Positions 5,016 through 13,296 of a DNA stretch of 13,322 nt are shown piece by piece (the first letter of the stretch is position 1; the number at the start of each line of letters is the position of its first letter). The stretch is from Comamonadaceae bacterium (GTDB lineage Bacteria > Pseudomonadota > Gammaproteobacteria > Burkholderiales > Burkholderiaceae_C), in assembly GCA_947478935.1 (NCBI GenBank), contig CANJXV010000041.1, forward strand, positions 1 through 13,322, given 5' to 3'. The notes under the pieces were generated by a model that saw only the letters and a list, made by a program, of their open reading frames with translations, had not been told where the DNA came from and did no database searches. A program made the position numbers and the translations under genes.

Positions 5016-7238
5016 CTATTTGCGCTGCAAAAAGCGGTAGGGCGGCAGGCCTTGCAGCATGCGCCGGCCATAGGCCTGCTCACTTAGGCGCTTGTCATAG
5101 CAAATCACCTGCGCGCGGTCTTCTTCCGTGCGTATGGCGCGGCCCGTCCATTGCAGTAACTTGATGCCGGTGGCCGGGATGACGAGTTCATTAAACGGGT
5201 CGCGCCCCATGCGGCGCAGCCATTCGGCGCGCGCCTCATCCACCGGTTCGGAGGGGGGTGCAAACGGCAGCTTGGTGATAAACACGGTTTCGCACAAGCG
5301 GCCCGGCAAATCCAGGCCCTCGCCAAAGGATTGCAAGCCAAAAATAATGGATGGCAGACCCGCCTCCAACCGCGCCATATGCGCGGCCAGCAAGCGCGTG
5401 CGTGAGGTGCTGCCTTGCACCAACACGCTTTCCAAAAGCCGCGCGGGAATAACGTCGGTCGCCGCACGCATTTGCGCCCGCGAGGTGAATAAGACCAAGG
5501 CGCCATGCTGCACCTGCGCCAGGTCTTGCATCAGGTATTCCACCACTTCGCCGGTATAGGCCTGCACGTTTTTGGCGTCCGCCATGGTGTGCACCACCGT
5601 GAGCGTGCCTTGCGTGGCGTAGTCAAAAGGGCTGGAGACTTCGAGGGCCTGCACATCCGGGTTGCCCGAGAGCCCGCATTCCTGCAAAAAATAGTCAAAG
5701 CTGCCGCAGCTGGTGAGCGAAGCCGAGGTCAGTATGGCCGCGCGGGCCTGGCTCCAAACAAACTGGCGCAACAAGTCGCCCGGCACCATGGGGCAGGCAT
5801 GGGCGCTGATCAGCAAAAAGCCCCCTTCGCTTTTGCATTGCAGCCATTTGGCCAGCGGCTGCTCGCCGTGTTCTAGCAACAGGCTGGCGGTCGATGTAAG
5901 TGCGCCAAGGCGCGGCGCTAGCGGTCCCAGCTTCGCGTATTGTTGGCTGCATTGCAGCGCTTGCACCGGGTCGTCCTTGGCGATCTGTTTGATCTGCGCG
6001 CCCAGCGCGTCCAGCGCCTGCGCCAATCCGGTGGCCTGCGCCAGCACCAGTGCCAAGGGCTCGCCCAATGCTTCGGGCAGCATGCCATGCGCAAAGCGCA
6101 GCGTTCCGTCCTGCCCCTGGGTGCTGGCGTGTACCAGGTCCAGCACCATACGTGCCAATTGGTTGAGTGCGGCTTTGAGCTGGCTGCTGACGGTGCTCAC
6201 GTCCGGGTCCAGATCCAGTTGCAGCATGCTGCTTACGTCTTGCAAGACCTTGGGCAAGCGGTCCAGCCAGCGCAGGCTAGCTAGTTCCATGGCGCTGCTA
6301 AATTGGTCTAAAGCGACTGCGGGTAGGTGGTGCGCCTCGTCACACACCAGCAGGCAATTGTTCAGCTCGGGCAGGGTTTTCATACCCAGCGAGGCCAGCA
6401 CCAGGTCGTGGTTGGCGACGATCACCTGCGCTTCTGCCAGCCGGTTGCGCGCTTGGTAGTAGCTGCAGTCCCGAAAGCGTGGGCAGTGCCGCACGGTGCA
6501 GCTATGCCGCTCTGCAGCCACGGTAGCCCAGTCCTGCGCCTCAGGCGCTTCGTTCAGGCTGTCGCGGTCACCGTCCCAGCGGCCCGTCGCCAGCGCGGCG
6601 GCCATGTGTTCATAGAGCCTAAAGCGCCGCTCTTCCAAGGCCTCCTGCGAGGCCGCGCCCAGCGCCACCGCTTGAAAGTCCTCCTCAAAAAAATCATCCT
6701 CGGCGCCGCTGCTGCCCACCAGACGCTCCAGCTTGAGCTTGCATACATAGCGCCCGCGCCCTTTTGCCAGCGCAAACGCAAAGGGTTGCTCCATGCTGGC
6801 GGCCAGCGCCGGCAAGTCTTTTTGCATGAGTTGCTCTTGCAGCGCCACCGTTGCCGTGGAAATCATCACCCGTGTTTTGCGCTGCAAGGCCATCACTATC
6901 GCAGTGCTGGCATAGGCGGCTGACTTGCCCACGCCGGTTCCTGCCTGGATCACAGCAATCGCGCGCTGCGGGTCCTCGCAGTCGCCCAGATCGGCGCGGC
7001 TTAAGGTATCGGCCACGCATTGCGCCATGGCGATCTGTCCTTCGCGCTGGCGAAAGCCCGGCGTTGCATGCAACACATGGCTAAAAGCGCCAAAGGCTTG
7101 CTGGGCCCAAATTTGCGCGCTGTCAGGGGCCGCCAATGGAGGCTGGGTTTCAGAGGACAAGTAGACGATTCTCGGTGGGGTCGGTAAGGCAAGGGCGGTG
7201 CACTGCGGTGCGCGCGAACAGAGGGCGCACACCCGCAT
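5016..7238 (-). CDS. dinG: DinG-family ATP-dependent DNA helicase (XPD-like, Fe-S)
   Basis: The product is 740 aa and acts in the cytoplasm as a 5'-3' superfamily 2 helicase of the XPD/DinG type, thought to resolve R-loops and other structures in replication and repair. Walker A QAGTGVGKS is at about 98-106 and the DEAH box (VCDEAHHLP) at about 298-306. Four cysteines lie between them, C166 in GRYVC and C247, C252, C258 in CTVRHCPRFRDC, the expected 4Fe-4S ligands. Late motifs are FGEGLDLPG and QWTGRAIRTEEDRAQV, with the arginine finger region. ATG at 7238 is chosen because GAGG lies 6 bases upstream; the TTG at 7250 in frame overlaps this ribosome site. The first about 25 residues are Cys- and Pro-rich and poorly conserved, so a later start is possible. 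It converges on the LivK-like gene and is divergent from the transglutaminase-like gene. E. coli also has the paralogue YoaA, but the exact subgroup was not tested. Confidence 0.92.
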   Translation of the reverse strand: MRVCALCSRAPQCTALALPTPPRIVYLSSETQPPLAAPDSAQIWAQQAFGAFSHVLHATPGFRQREGQIAMAQCVADTLSRADLGDCEDPQRAIAVIQAGTGVGKSAAYASTAIVMALQRKTRVMISTATVALQEQLMQKDLPALAASMEQPFAFALAKGRGRYVCKLKLERLVGSSGAEDDFFEEDFQAVALGAASQEALEERRFRLYEHMAAALATGRWDGDRDSLNEAPEAQDWATVAAERHSCTVRHCPRFRDCSYYQARNRLAEAQVIVANHDLVLASLGMKTLPELNNCLLVCDEAHHLPAVALDQFSSAMELASLRWLDRLPKVLQDVSSMLQLDLDPDVSTVSSQLKAALNQLARMVLDLVHASTQGQDGTLRFAHGMLPEALGEPLALVLAQATGLAQALDALGAQIKQIAKDDPVQALQCSQQYAKLGPLAPRLGALTSTASLLLEHGEQPLAKWLQCKSEGGFLLISAHACPMVPGDLLRQFVWSQARAAILTSASLTSCGSFDYFLQECGLSGNPDVQALEVSSPFDYATQGTLTVVHTMADAKNVQAYTGEVVEYLMQDLAQVQHGALVLFTSRAQMRAATDVIPARLLESVLVQGSTSRTRLLAAHMARLEAGLPSIIFGLQSFGEGLDLPGRLCETVFITKLPFAPPSEPVDEARAEWLRRMGRDPFNELVIPATGIKLLQWTGRAIRTEEDRAQVICYDKRLSEQAYGRRMLQGLPPYRFLQRK

Positions 7239-7306
7239 GGCACACCTCAATGGCAGGCCCGCAATATACCTGTTGCAGCAGCGATAATCCGCCCGCTGCC
7301 GACCAC

Positions 7307-7322
7307 TCGTAAGCGATTACGA
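7307..7322. promoter_or_regulatory. Candidate operator: interrupted palindrome TCGTAA-N4-TTACGA
   Basis: The 16 bases TCGTAAGCGATTACGA form a perfect 6-bp inverted repeat around GCGA. It lies in the 165-base divergent gap between the dinG-like gene (start 7238) and the transglutaminase-like gene (start 7404), a usual place for a dimeric regulator to bind. A possible -10 for dinG (TATATT, complement of 7263-7268) lies nearby. No regulator gene is adjacent. Confidence 0.4.
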
Positions 7323-7403
7323 AAAGGCTGGTAGTTTTCGCGCTATTCGGGGTATTTATTGCTACGCCGTACGCGCTTTTTATCTATATCCGGAGTTCCT
7401 TGT

Positions 7404-8540
7404 ATGACCACCGTTTTCACTGGCGCGTCGCAGCCTGCGCGTCGCCAATTTCTTCGCGCTGCCGCTTCCTGCGCAGCTAGCAGCCTTCCCCTGTACAGCT
7501 TGGCGCACAGCGACCAAACCCCCGAGCGCCAGTTTGCCCCGCAGCCCGGCGCATGGCGCACCTTTGAAGTGACCACCCGCGTCGACATTGCCGCCCCGCG
7601 CGGCCAGACACGCGTCTGGGTGCCGGTGCCCAGTGTGAACACGGCCTGGCAAAAGTCCTTGGAATCGGCCATGAACAGCAACGGCAGCGCCCGCATGCTG
7701 GCCGATGGCAGCGAGGGCGCGCGCATGGTCTATGCCGAGTTTGACGCCGCGCAGGCGCAGCCCTTTGTGGAAGTGACCAGCCGCGTTCAAACACAAAACC
7801 GTTTGCAGGACTGGAAGCAAAAATCTGCGCCCTCTGAATCTACCGCTTCTTTGGCGCAATGGACGCGCGCGACCGCGCTGATTCCGGTCGATGGCATTGT
7901 GCTGAGCACCGCCAGCGAGGCGACCCGAGGTGCGCGTACCGACGTCGAAAAAGCCCAAAAAATATTCGACTGGATAGTGACCAATACCTACCGCGAGCCC
8001 AAGGTGCGCGGTTGCGGCGAAGGGGACATCCAGACCATGCTAGAAACCGGCAACTTGGGTGGTAAGTGCGCTGACCTCAATGCCTTGTTCGTGGGCTTGT
8101 GCCGCTCGGTGGGCTTGCCTGCGCGCGATGTGTATGGCTTGCGTGTCGCGCCCAGCGCATTTGGCTACAAAGAACTGGGTGGTATTTCCGCCAAGCTGCA
8201 AGGCGCGCAACACTGCCGCGCCGAGGTCTATTTACAAGGCCATGGCTGGGTGGCTATGGACCCGGCGGACGTGGCCAAGGTCATGCGCCAGGAAACCGCC
8301 GATTGGATCAAAGACCCGCGCAACCCGGTGGTGGCGCCGGTCAACCGCGTATTGTTTGGCGGCTGGGAAGGCAACTGGATGGCCTACAACACCGCACATG
8401 ATGTGGTGCTACCAAATGCCAAAGGCCCGCGTCTGGGATTTTTGATGTATCCGCATGCCGAGACGGGCGGTCAGCGCCTGGACGCGTATGCGCCGGATGA
8501 TTTCCGCTACCGCATCAGCGCCAAAGAAATCACAGCTTAA
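7404..8540 (+). CDS. Tat-exported transglutaminase-like domain protein
   Basis: The product is 378 aa. The N-terminus holds a twin-arginine signal, ARRQFLRAAA (12-21), followed by a weakly hydrophobic Ala-rich stretch, implying export in folded form to the periplasm. The core is a transglutaminase-like (TGc, PF01841) domain: Cys222 in GGKCADLNALFVGLCRSVGL, His270 in AQHCRAEVYL and Asp286 in VAMDPADV supply the Cys-His-Asp triad. Bacterial members are usually cysteine proteases or amidases rather than crosslinking enzymes; the substrate is unknown. The region before the domain (about 50-130) looks like a beta-rich domain often found ahead of TGc. ATG at 7404 is preceded by GGAG at 7392-7395 with 8-base spacing; the in-frame upstream ATG (7359) would bury the Tat motif. 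The stop codon overlaps the end of the convergent RluA-type gene by 4 bases. Confidence 0.9.
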   Translation: MTTVFTGASQPARRQFLRAAASCAASSLPLYSLAHSDQTPERQFAPQPGAWRTFEVTTRVDIAAPRGQTRVWVPVPSVNTAWQKSLESAMNSNGSARMLADGSEGARMVYAEFDAAQAQPFVEVTSRVQTQNRLQDWKQKSAPSESTASLAQWTRATALIPVDGIVLSTASEATRGARTDVEKAQKIFDWIVTNTYREPKVRGCGEGDIQTMLETGNLGGKCADLNALFVGLCRSVGLPARDVYGLRVAPSAFGYKELGGISAKLQGAQHCRAEVYLQGHGWVAMDPADVAKVMRQETADWIKDPRNPVVAPVNRVLFGGWEGNWMAYNTAHDVVLPNAKGPRLGFLMYPHAETGGQRLDAYAPDDFRYRISAKEITA

Positions 8541-9454
8541 AGAGGGGGCAGGGGCAGCAAGCGCAATTGGCTTTCAAACACCATGGACCGCCCGCTGACC
8601 GGGTCCTTGAACGCAAGACTTTTGGCTAGCAATTGCAGCGGCTTGCCCGGATCGCTGCTGCCCTCGGGCGTGAGTTGGGGGTAGATACCGTCATTCAAAA
8701 TCGGCAGCCCGAGCGCCATCATGTGCACACGCAGCTGGTGGCGCTGTCCGCTTAAAGGCCGCAGTTGGTAGCGTGCCCAGGGCCCGCAGACTTCCAGTAC
8801 ATCGACCTCGGTAATGGCGTTGACAGCGCCCGGTACTTCGGCTTGTTGCATAAAGTGCGCTCCTACCTGGATACAGCTTTCGCGCCGCACCGGTACTGCC
8901 AGCGCGGCATTAAAAGCGGCGGTGGCCTCATAGGTTTTCTCCACCCGCCGTTCTCTGAACAATGCGCTGTAGACATCGCGACTCGCCGTTTGCAGTGAAA
9001 ACATGACCAACCCGGCCGTGTCGCGGTCGATTCGGTGGATGGGTACCAGGTGTGGCAGCTCCAAGCTTTGTTTTAAGCGCAGCAACAAGGTGTGTTGTAA
9101 ATATTTACCAGAAGGAACGACGGGTAAAAAATGTGGCTTGTCCACCACCAGCAAATGTGCATCACGGTAAAGCACCTGATGTTCAAATGGGATCACTGCT
9201 TCATTTTCAACGGCGCGGTAGTAATACAGCCAGCCGCCTTCCAGGGCCGGCGTGTCCGCTTGCAATGGCTGCCCCTGGTCGCCCAGCACCTGACCTTGGG
9301 CCAATCGCTGTTGCCAATCCTGCGGGCTGATATGTGGGAAACGAGCAAGCAAAAAGTCCATCACGCGCGCCCAGCGGCCTGGCGCTATGACAACCCGGCT
9401 TGCGCTTACGCCATCATGCGTGGGTAAGCCGCGCAGCACGTTGGCTAATCGCAT
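8537..9454 (-). CDS. RluA-family pseudouridine synthase
   Basis: The product is 305 aa and converts uridine to pseudouridine in rRNA or tRNA. The signature HRIDRDTAGLV (130-140) contains the catalytic Asp133 of the RluA/RsuA superfamily (usual form HRLDxxTSG). DKPHFLPVVPSG (105-116) is the conserved 'KP.G..V' region, and LRPLSGQRHQLRVHM is the late RluA motif. An N-terminal stretch of about 60 residues (RVMDFLLARFPHISPQDWQQ) looks like a reduced S4-type RNA-binding domain. The length fits the family. The modified position cannot be assigned, so no symbol is given. The start ATG at 9454 lies 3 bases after the trmB stop, so the two are translationally linked. It is the last gene of the minus-strand run and its 3' end overlaps the convergent transglutaminase-like gene; no terminator lies between them. 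Confidence 0.92.
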   Translation of the reverse strand: MRLANVLRGLPTHDGVSASRVVIAPGRWARVMDFLLARFPHISPQDWQQRLAQGQVLGDQGQPLQADTPALEGGWLYYYRAVENEAVIPFEHQVLYRDAHLLVVDKPHFLPVVPSGKYLQHTLLLRLKQSLELPHLVPIHRIDRDTAGLVMFSLQTASRDVYSALFRERRVEKTYEATAAFNAALAVPVRRESCIQVGAHFMQQAEVPGAVNAITEVDVLEVCGPWARYQLRPLSGQRHQLRVHMMALGLPILNDGIYPQLTPEGSSDPGKPLQLLAKSLAFKDPVSGRSMVFESQLRLLPLPPL

Positions 9455-9457
9455 GGC

Positions 9458-10204
9458 CTAGCGCCGCAGGCAGACCACATCCCACACGCCGTGGCCTAGC
9501 TTGAGCCCCCGGTTTTCAAATTTGGTTAAAGGCCGGTAATCCGGCTTGGGCGCGTAGCCTTGTAAGCCGGGGTATGCGCTGCGCGCTTGGTTGTGCAGCA
9601 GGGGCTGAGCTTCCAAAACTTCCAAAATTTGTTCGGCATACGGCTGCCAGTCAGTGGCGCAGTGCAAATAGCCACCGGGCTTGAGGCGTTGCGCCAATTT
9701 TTCGACTAGCGGCACTTGTATTAAACGGCGCTTGTTGTGCTTAGTTTTGTGCCAAGGGTCGGGAAAAAAAATGTGAATACCATCCAGACTCGCCAGGGGC
9801 AGCATCTGGTTGATCACTTCCACCGCGTCATGCGCGCATATGCGGATATTGCCCAATCCCGCTTCGCCAATGCGCTTAAGCAAGGCGCCCACGCCGGCTT
9901 GATGAACTTCGCAGCATAAAAAATCCGTGCCGGGCAAGGTGGCTGCAATCTGCGCTGTGGCTTCGCCCATGCCAAAGCCGATCTCCAGCACCACGGGCCG
10001 GGTGCTGCCGGGTGCCTGGCTGCTGCCGAACGCCTCGGACCAGGTGATGAGTGATGGACGGTAGGGCAGCAAGAACTGCGGTCCCAGCGTCTCCACGGCT
10101 TTGGCCTGGCCGTGCGTTACCCGGCCTGCGCGTAAGACGTAGCTTTTAACGGTGCGCATAAACACCGTTGGGGCGTCGGGCTCGGGGTAATTATTGTTTT
10201 GCAT
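9458..10204 (-). CDS. trmB: tRNA (guanine-N7-)-methyltransferase
   Basis: The product is 248 aa and makes 7-methylguanosine at position 46 of tRNA using S-adenosylmethionine. The SAM-binding motif LEIGFGMGEA is at 73-82. FFPDPWHKTKHNKRRL (146-161) carries the typical catalytic and tRNA-binding residues. The C-terminal signature PLTKFENRGLKLGHGVWD matches the conserved P-x-T-x-F-E-x-R-G...G-x-x-V-W-D block. Length is close to that of E. coli TrmB (239 aa). Two starts are possible: ATG at 10204 and GTG at 10228, which adds 8 residues (MRHAHPPP). Neither has a clear Shine-Dalgarno; ATG is preferred for its codon. It follows gluQ by 57 bases and is joined to the RluA-type gene by a 3-base gap. 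Confidence 0.95.
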   Translation of the reverse strand: MQNNNYPEPDAPTVFMRTVKSYVLRAGRVTHGQAKAVETLGPQFLLPYRPSLITWSEAFGSSQAPGSTRPVVLEIGFGMGEATAQIAATLPGTDFLCCEVHQAGVGALLKRIGEAGLGNIRICAHDAVEVINQMLPLASLDGIHIFFPDPWHKTKHNKRRLIQVPLVEKLAQRLKPGGYLHCATDWQPYAEQILEVLEAQPLLHNQARSAYPGLQGYAPKPDYRPLTKFENRGLKLGHGVWDVVCLRR

Positions 10205-10261
10205 GGGTGGGGGATGCGCGTGGCGCACAGAGGGCCGCTTGCTGGCCTGATGCGCTCAATT

Positions 10262-11173
10262 TTAGGTGGCGCGGGCCTGGCGTTCTGCACCTGCCCAAGC
10301 CGACGCCCAAGCCGCCGTCCAGACGGCCAGCGCATGGTCGATGCCGCCCGGTTGCGCAGGCAGGCCAAGGGCGGTGGCAGCCTGGTTCAAAGCGTGCAGC
10401 GGTTCGTTGGTGTCGATGGCTTGCGCGCCGTTTTGTTTGGAAAGCTTTTCGCCATTCGCGCCCAGAACTAGCGGGGTATGCAGGTACTGCGGCGTGGGTA
10501 GCTGCAGACATCTTTGCAGCTGGATTTGGCGCGCGGTATTGTCCAGCAGGTCCGCGCCGCGCACCACATGGCTGATGCCTTGGTCGGCGTCATCTACCAC
10601 CACGGCCAATTGGTAGGCAAAGCAGCCATCGGCGCGCAGCAGCACGAAGTCGCCCACCGCATCGTCCACATCCTGCGTTTGTGGCCCGGCGGCGCGGTCT
10701 TGCCAGCTTATCGCGGCGCCCTCGGTGCGCAGGCGCCAGGCCCGTGCGGCTTTGCCATGTAGGCCGTGGCGGCAGGTGCCGGGGTAGCGCAGTTCGGCGT
10801 GGCGCGGGCGCAGCACATGGGCGGTGTTGGCGTTTTCGATGTCTTTGCGCGAACAGGCGCAGGGGTAGGCGAGAGCGCCCGCCACCAAGCTATCCAATGC
10901 TGCGCGGTACAGACCGGTGCGAGCGCTTTGCCAAACGGGTGGCGCGTCAGCATGCAGGCCGCAGGCTTCCAATTGCGAAAGTATTACTCGGTCAGCACCA
11001 TGCACGGTGCGCGGGGTATCGACGTCTTCGATGCGCACCAGCCATTGGCCGCCGTGTGCGCGGGCGTCCAGCCAACTGGCCAGGGCGGCGACCAAAGAGC
11101 CCGCATGCAAGGGGCCGGTGGGCGAGGGCGCAAAGCGGCCCCGGTAGTGCAAAAAATTGTCAGCCGATTGCAA
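10262..11173 (-). CDS. gluQ: Glutamyl-Q tRNA(Asp) synthetase
   Basis: The product is about 303 aa and lacks an anticodon-binding domain, as expected for GluQ-RS, which attaches glutamate to queuosine 34 of tRNA-Asp. GRFAPSPTGPLHAGSLVAAL (12-31) includes the HIGH-like motif HAGS. LVRIEDVDTPR follows, and the KMSKS-like motif is KLSKQNGA. A zinc site is suggested by CACSRKD and YPGTCRHG (three Cys and a Tyr). No ATG fits: the frame remains open far upstream within the FAD gene, and only TTG codons occur near the true N-terminus, at 11173 (GGA 8 bases upstream, 14-bp overlap with the preceding gene's end) and at 11152. I chose 11173; 11152 would remove seven residues. Expression is probably coupled to the upstream FAD oxidoreductase. 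Confidence 0.93.
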   Translation of the reverse strand: MQSADNFLHYRGRFAPSPTGPLHAGSLVAALASWLDARAHGGQWLVRIEDVDTPRTVHGADRVILSQLEACGLHADAPPVWQSARTGLYRAALDSLVAGALAYPCACSRKDIENANTAHVLRPRHAELRYPGTCRHGLHGKAARAWRLRTEGAAISWQDRAAGPQTQDVDDAVGDFVLLRADGCFAYQLAVVVDDADQGISHVVRGADLLDNTARQIQLQRCLQLPTPQYLHTPLVLGANGEKLSKQNGAQAIDTNEPLHALNQAATALGLPAQPGGIDHALAVWTAAWASAWAGAERQARAT

Positions 11174-12209
11174 GCGCCAGTTCCAAACCCGATACGAATG
11201 CGTTTTCCACCCGGTGGCCCAGGCACCAGTCGCCGCACAGTCCGATGCCGGACTTAGCATCCCACACATGGCTGCGACCCAGGGGCTTGTCGGTTTTTGC
11301 GTAGAGCCAGCGGTGCGCTTCCACATAGGCCGGTTGGGCGCGGATGCCTGTGACTTCGGCAAAGGCTTTGAGCAATTTGCCTTGTGCGCGCGGCACGTCG
11401 TCGCGGATATGTTCTTGGGACCAGGCGGCACTGGCCTGCACCGTCCAGCGCTCCACAATGCCGCGCCCCGGCTTGCTCGATTCGCGTGCCAGCCAGGCGA
11501 TACGGTGGTGGGTGCTGCGCGCCGCGTTCCATTGCGGGCCCAGCGTGGTCAAGCCCGGTTGCACTGCTTGCGGAAAAGCCAGCATCAGCGTCCAGCAAGG
11601 CTGCACGCTGACACCGTCCAGCGATTGCAATAGGGCTGCAGTGCCATGGGTCTTGGCGGGCAGGGTGCGCAGCAAGGCCGCTGCTTGCGGATGTGGAATC
11701 GCCATCAGCACGTGATCAAAGCCGCCGTGCACACCGCTGCTGTCGTCGCTGCCACGGGTGCGCAATTGCCATTGGCCTTTGTGCAGCGCGTCGGTCTCTA
11801 TGGCCATGACGCAGGTTTCCAGGCGGATGTGCTCAGAAATCGGGGCGGCCCAAGCGACGGCTAAATCGCGCATACCTGGCCCCGGCACCCAATGGGGCTC
11901 GCGTGCGGGTAGTCCGGCCGCTGCCACGCGCCCATGTTGGTCCAGCACCTGCACCATCGTCACGCTCCAGGCGCGGCACACGCCGGGGGCCGTTTCCAAG
12001 GCCAGGGCAAAGCGCGGGTCGCGCACGGTGAAATACTGGGCGCCATGGTCAAAAGTGCCAAAAGGGCTACGCCGCGTCGACATGCGTCCGCCCACGCCTT
12101 TGCTCTTTTCAAACAGAGTGACGCGGTGCCCGGCTTGCACCAGCGTACGAGCGCAGCTAATAGCGGCCAGTCCGGCGCCGACGATGGCAATGTTTTTGGG
12201 CCTGTGCAT
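11160..12209 (-). CDS. FAD-dependent NAD(P)/FAD oxidoreductase (renalase / amine-oxidase type)
   Basis: The product is 349 aa. The N-terminal Rossmann fold IAIVGAGLAAISCARTL (7-23) has GxGxxA in place of GxGxxG and ends with the acidic Glu34 of LFEKSKGVGGRMSTRR (32-47), which binds the FAD ribose; GG-R follows as in the monoamine oxidase/renalase group. GTFDHGAQYFTV (51-62) is typical of the renalase-like branch. The C-terminal IGLCGDWCLGHRVENAFVSG is the second FAD-binding block. There is no signal peptide, so it is cytoplasmic. The substrate is unknown; renalase-type enzymes oxidise dihydronicotinamide isomers, but this is not shown here. ATG at 12209 follows AAGGAG by 8 bases. It is first in the run with gluQ, trmB and the RluA-type gene; whether it shares their function is unclear. 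Confidence 0.9.
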   Translation of the reverse strand: MHRPKNIAIVGAGLAAISCARTLVQAGHRVTLFEKSKGVGGRMSTRRSPFGTFDHGAQYFTVRDPRFALALETAPGVCRAWSVTMVQVLDQHGRVAAAGLPAREPHWVPGPGMRDLAVAWAAPISEHIRLETCVMAIETDALHKGQWQLRTRGSDDSSGVHGGFDHVLMAIPHPQAAALLRTLPAKTHGTAALLQSLDGVSVQPCWTLMLAFPQAVQPGLTTLGPQWNAARSTHHRIAWLARESSKPGRGIVERWTVQASAAWSQEHIRDDVPRAQGKLLKAFAEVTGIRAQPAYVEAHRWLYAKTDKPLGRSHVWDAKSGIGLCGDWCLGHRVENAFVSGLELALAIG

Positions 12210-12279
12210 GCGTGGTTCTCCTTGGCTTTTTTTGTGTCACCGCTTTCGGCATGCCGCCAACTGTACACCCGCTGCCGCA

Positions 12280-13209
12280 TCAGGATGCCAGCAAAGCCTT
12301 GCGCGTCGTTTCGCTATCTAATTGGTCGAGCCACCATTGCAAGGCCCGCCCCGGCGGCGAAGCTTTGGTTCCACGCCAAGCGTAGTGGATAGGCGCCTGG
12401 CGCACTGCTTGCTCGGTGCGCTTGGCGACCAGTCGGCCGCTCGCAATATGCGGCGCGGCCATCGGAAGGGGCAGGTTACCGCTGCCCAGGCCGCGCAACT
12501 GGGCGTCGAGCTTGGCATGCATGCTGCCCACGGTAAATACATCTTGTCCTTGGAAAAGGCCAAAACTCATGCCGCTGCCCCGCTGCACCGAGTCAGCAAC
12601 GGCCACCGCACGGTGCCGCTGCATCAGCGCATTGCTGAGGGGCTCTGGCGCAGCAGCCAGGGGATGGCCTGGCGCAACCGCAAATACAAAGGGAACCGTG
12701 CCCAAGGCTTTGATGTGAATGCCGGTTTGCCCCTGCGCATCGGGCCCGACGCCGATAGCCAAATCGGCCTGGCCGGCGATCAAGCAGCCCATGGTGCCGG
12801 ACAAGGCTTCGTCGCGCAGGCGCAAGCGGGTGGGAGGCGACAGGCTAAAGAAGTGTTCGCACAAATCCATGATCGTGGCGCGTACGACGACGGTGTCCAG
12901 CGCAATCGTCAGTTGTGACTCCCAGCCGGTGGCCACGCGCTTGACCCGGTTGGCCACTGCGTCGATGTCTTCCAGTAGTCGTGCGCCTTCGCGCAGCAAT
13001 TCGGCCCCCGCCGGGGTCAGCTTGGCCTGGCGCGAATTGCGGTCATATAGGAGAACGTCCAGCGCTTCTTCAATCTGGCGCACGCGGTAGGTGAGCGTGC
13101 TGGGCACCAGATGTAGGGCCCGCGCAGCAGCGGCAAAGCTGCCTTGCTCGGAGATGGTTTGCAGCATAGCCAGGGTGTCGGGCGTCAGATAATCGCGTGC
13201 CGATTGCAT
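12280..13209 (-). CDS. LysR-family transcriptional regulator, YhaJ-like
   Basis: The product is 309 aa. An N-terminal winged helix-turn-helix (about 8-68) has the motif GSFAAAARALHLVPSTLTYR and the linker YDRNSRQAKLTPAG. The C-terminal part is a LysR substrate-binding domain, with GVGPDAQGQ, FVFAVAPGHPLAAAPEPLS and YAWRG. The GWESQLTIALD segment and VAVADSVQR resemble E. coli YhaJ and YafC, so the YhaJ-like label is family recall rather than a proven orthologue. ATG at 13209 has AAAGG about 8 bases upstream. It is divergent from a gene leaving the window, and a T-N11-A site lies between them, which is the usual layout for LysR control of a neighbour and of itself. The stop is followed by a 70-base gap before the FAD gene, which has its own ribosome site. 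Confidence 0.92.
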   Translation of the reverse strand: MQSARDYLTPDTLAMLQTISEQGSFAAAARALHLVPSTLTYRVRQIEEALDVLLYDRNSRQAKLTPAGAELLREGARLLEDIDAVANRVKRVATGWESQLTIALDTVVVRATIMDLCEHFFSLSPPTRLRLRDEALSGTMGCLIAGQADLAIGVGPDAQGQTGIHIKALGTVPFVFAVAPGHPLAAAPEPLSNALMQRHRAVAVADSVQRGSGMSFGLFQGQDVFTVGSMHAKLDAQLRGLGSGNLPLPMAAPHIASGRLVAKRTEQAVRQAPIHYAWRGTKASPPGRALQWWLDQLDSETTRKALLAS

Positions 13210-13225
13210 GTGGGATGCCTTTAAG

Positions 13226-13240
13226 TTCGAAATATTTGAA
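13226..13240. promoter_or_regulatory. Candidate LysR-type binding site (T-N11-A box)
   Basis: TTCGAAATATTTGAA begins TTC and ends GAA around an AT-rich centre, and its inner T (13227) and A (13239) are spaced T-N11-A, the consensus LysR-family site. It sits 17 bases upstream of the LysR start (13209) and 57 bases upstream of the divergent ATG at 13297, so it could serve for autoregulation and for control of the neighbour. Confidence 0.5.
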
Positions 13241-13296
13241 TGATGCCATCAATTTACTTGGCCCCATAACCCTTTTCATTAACCTAACATTCGCCC

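Noticed and set aside
5128..6923. Several plus-strand open frames of 114 to 248 codons inside the dinG-like gene
   Set aside because: They are high-GC shadow frames, rich in Arg, Ser, Ala and Cys and without motifs, opposite a well-supported helicase gene.
11174..11458. N-terminal extension of gluQ up to 11458
   Set aside because: It would overlap the FAD gene by about 300 bases and adds residues unlike any GluQ-RS N-terminus; the family begins a few residues before GRFAPSP.
12210..12279. Possible terminator or promoter between the LysR and FAD genes
   Set aside because: The 70-base gap has a T-run and a GGCATGCC palindrome, but no stem with a following T-run and no convincing -35/-10 pair.
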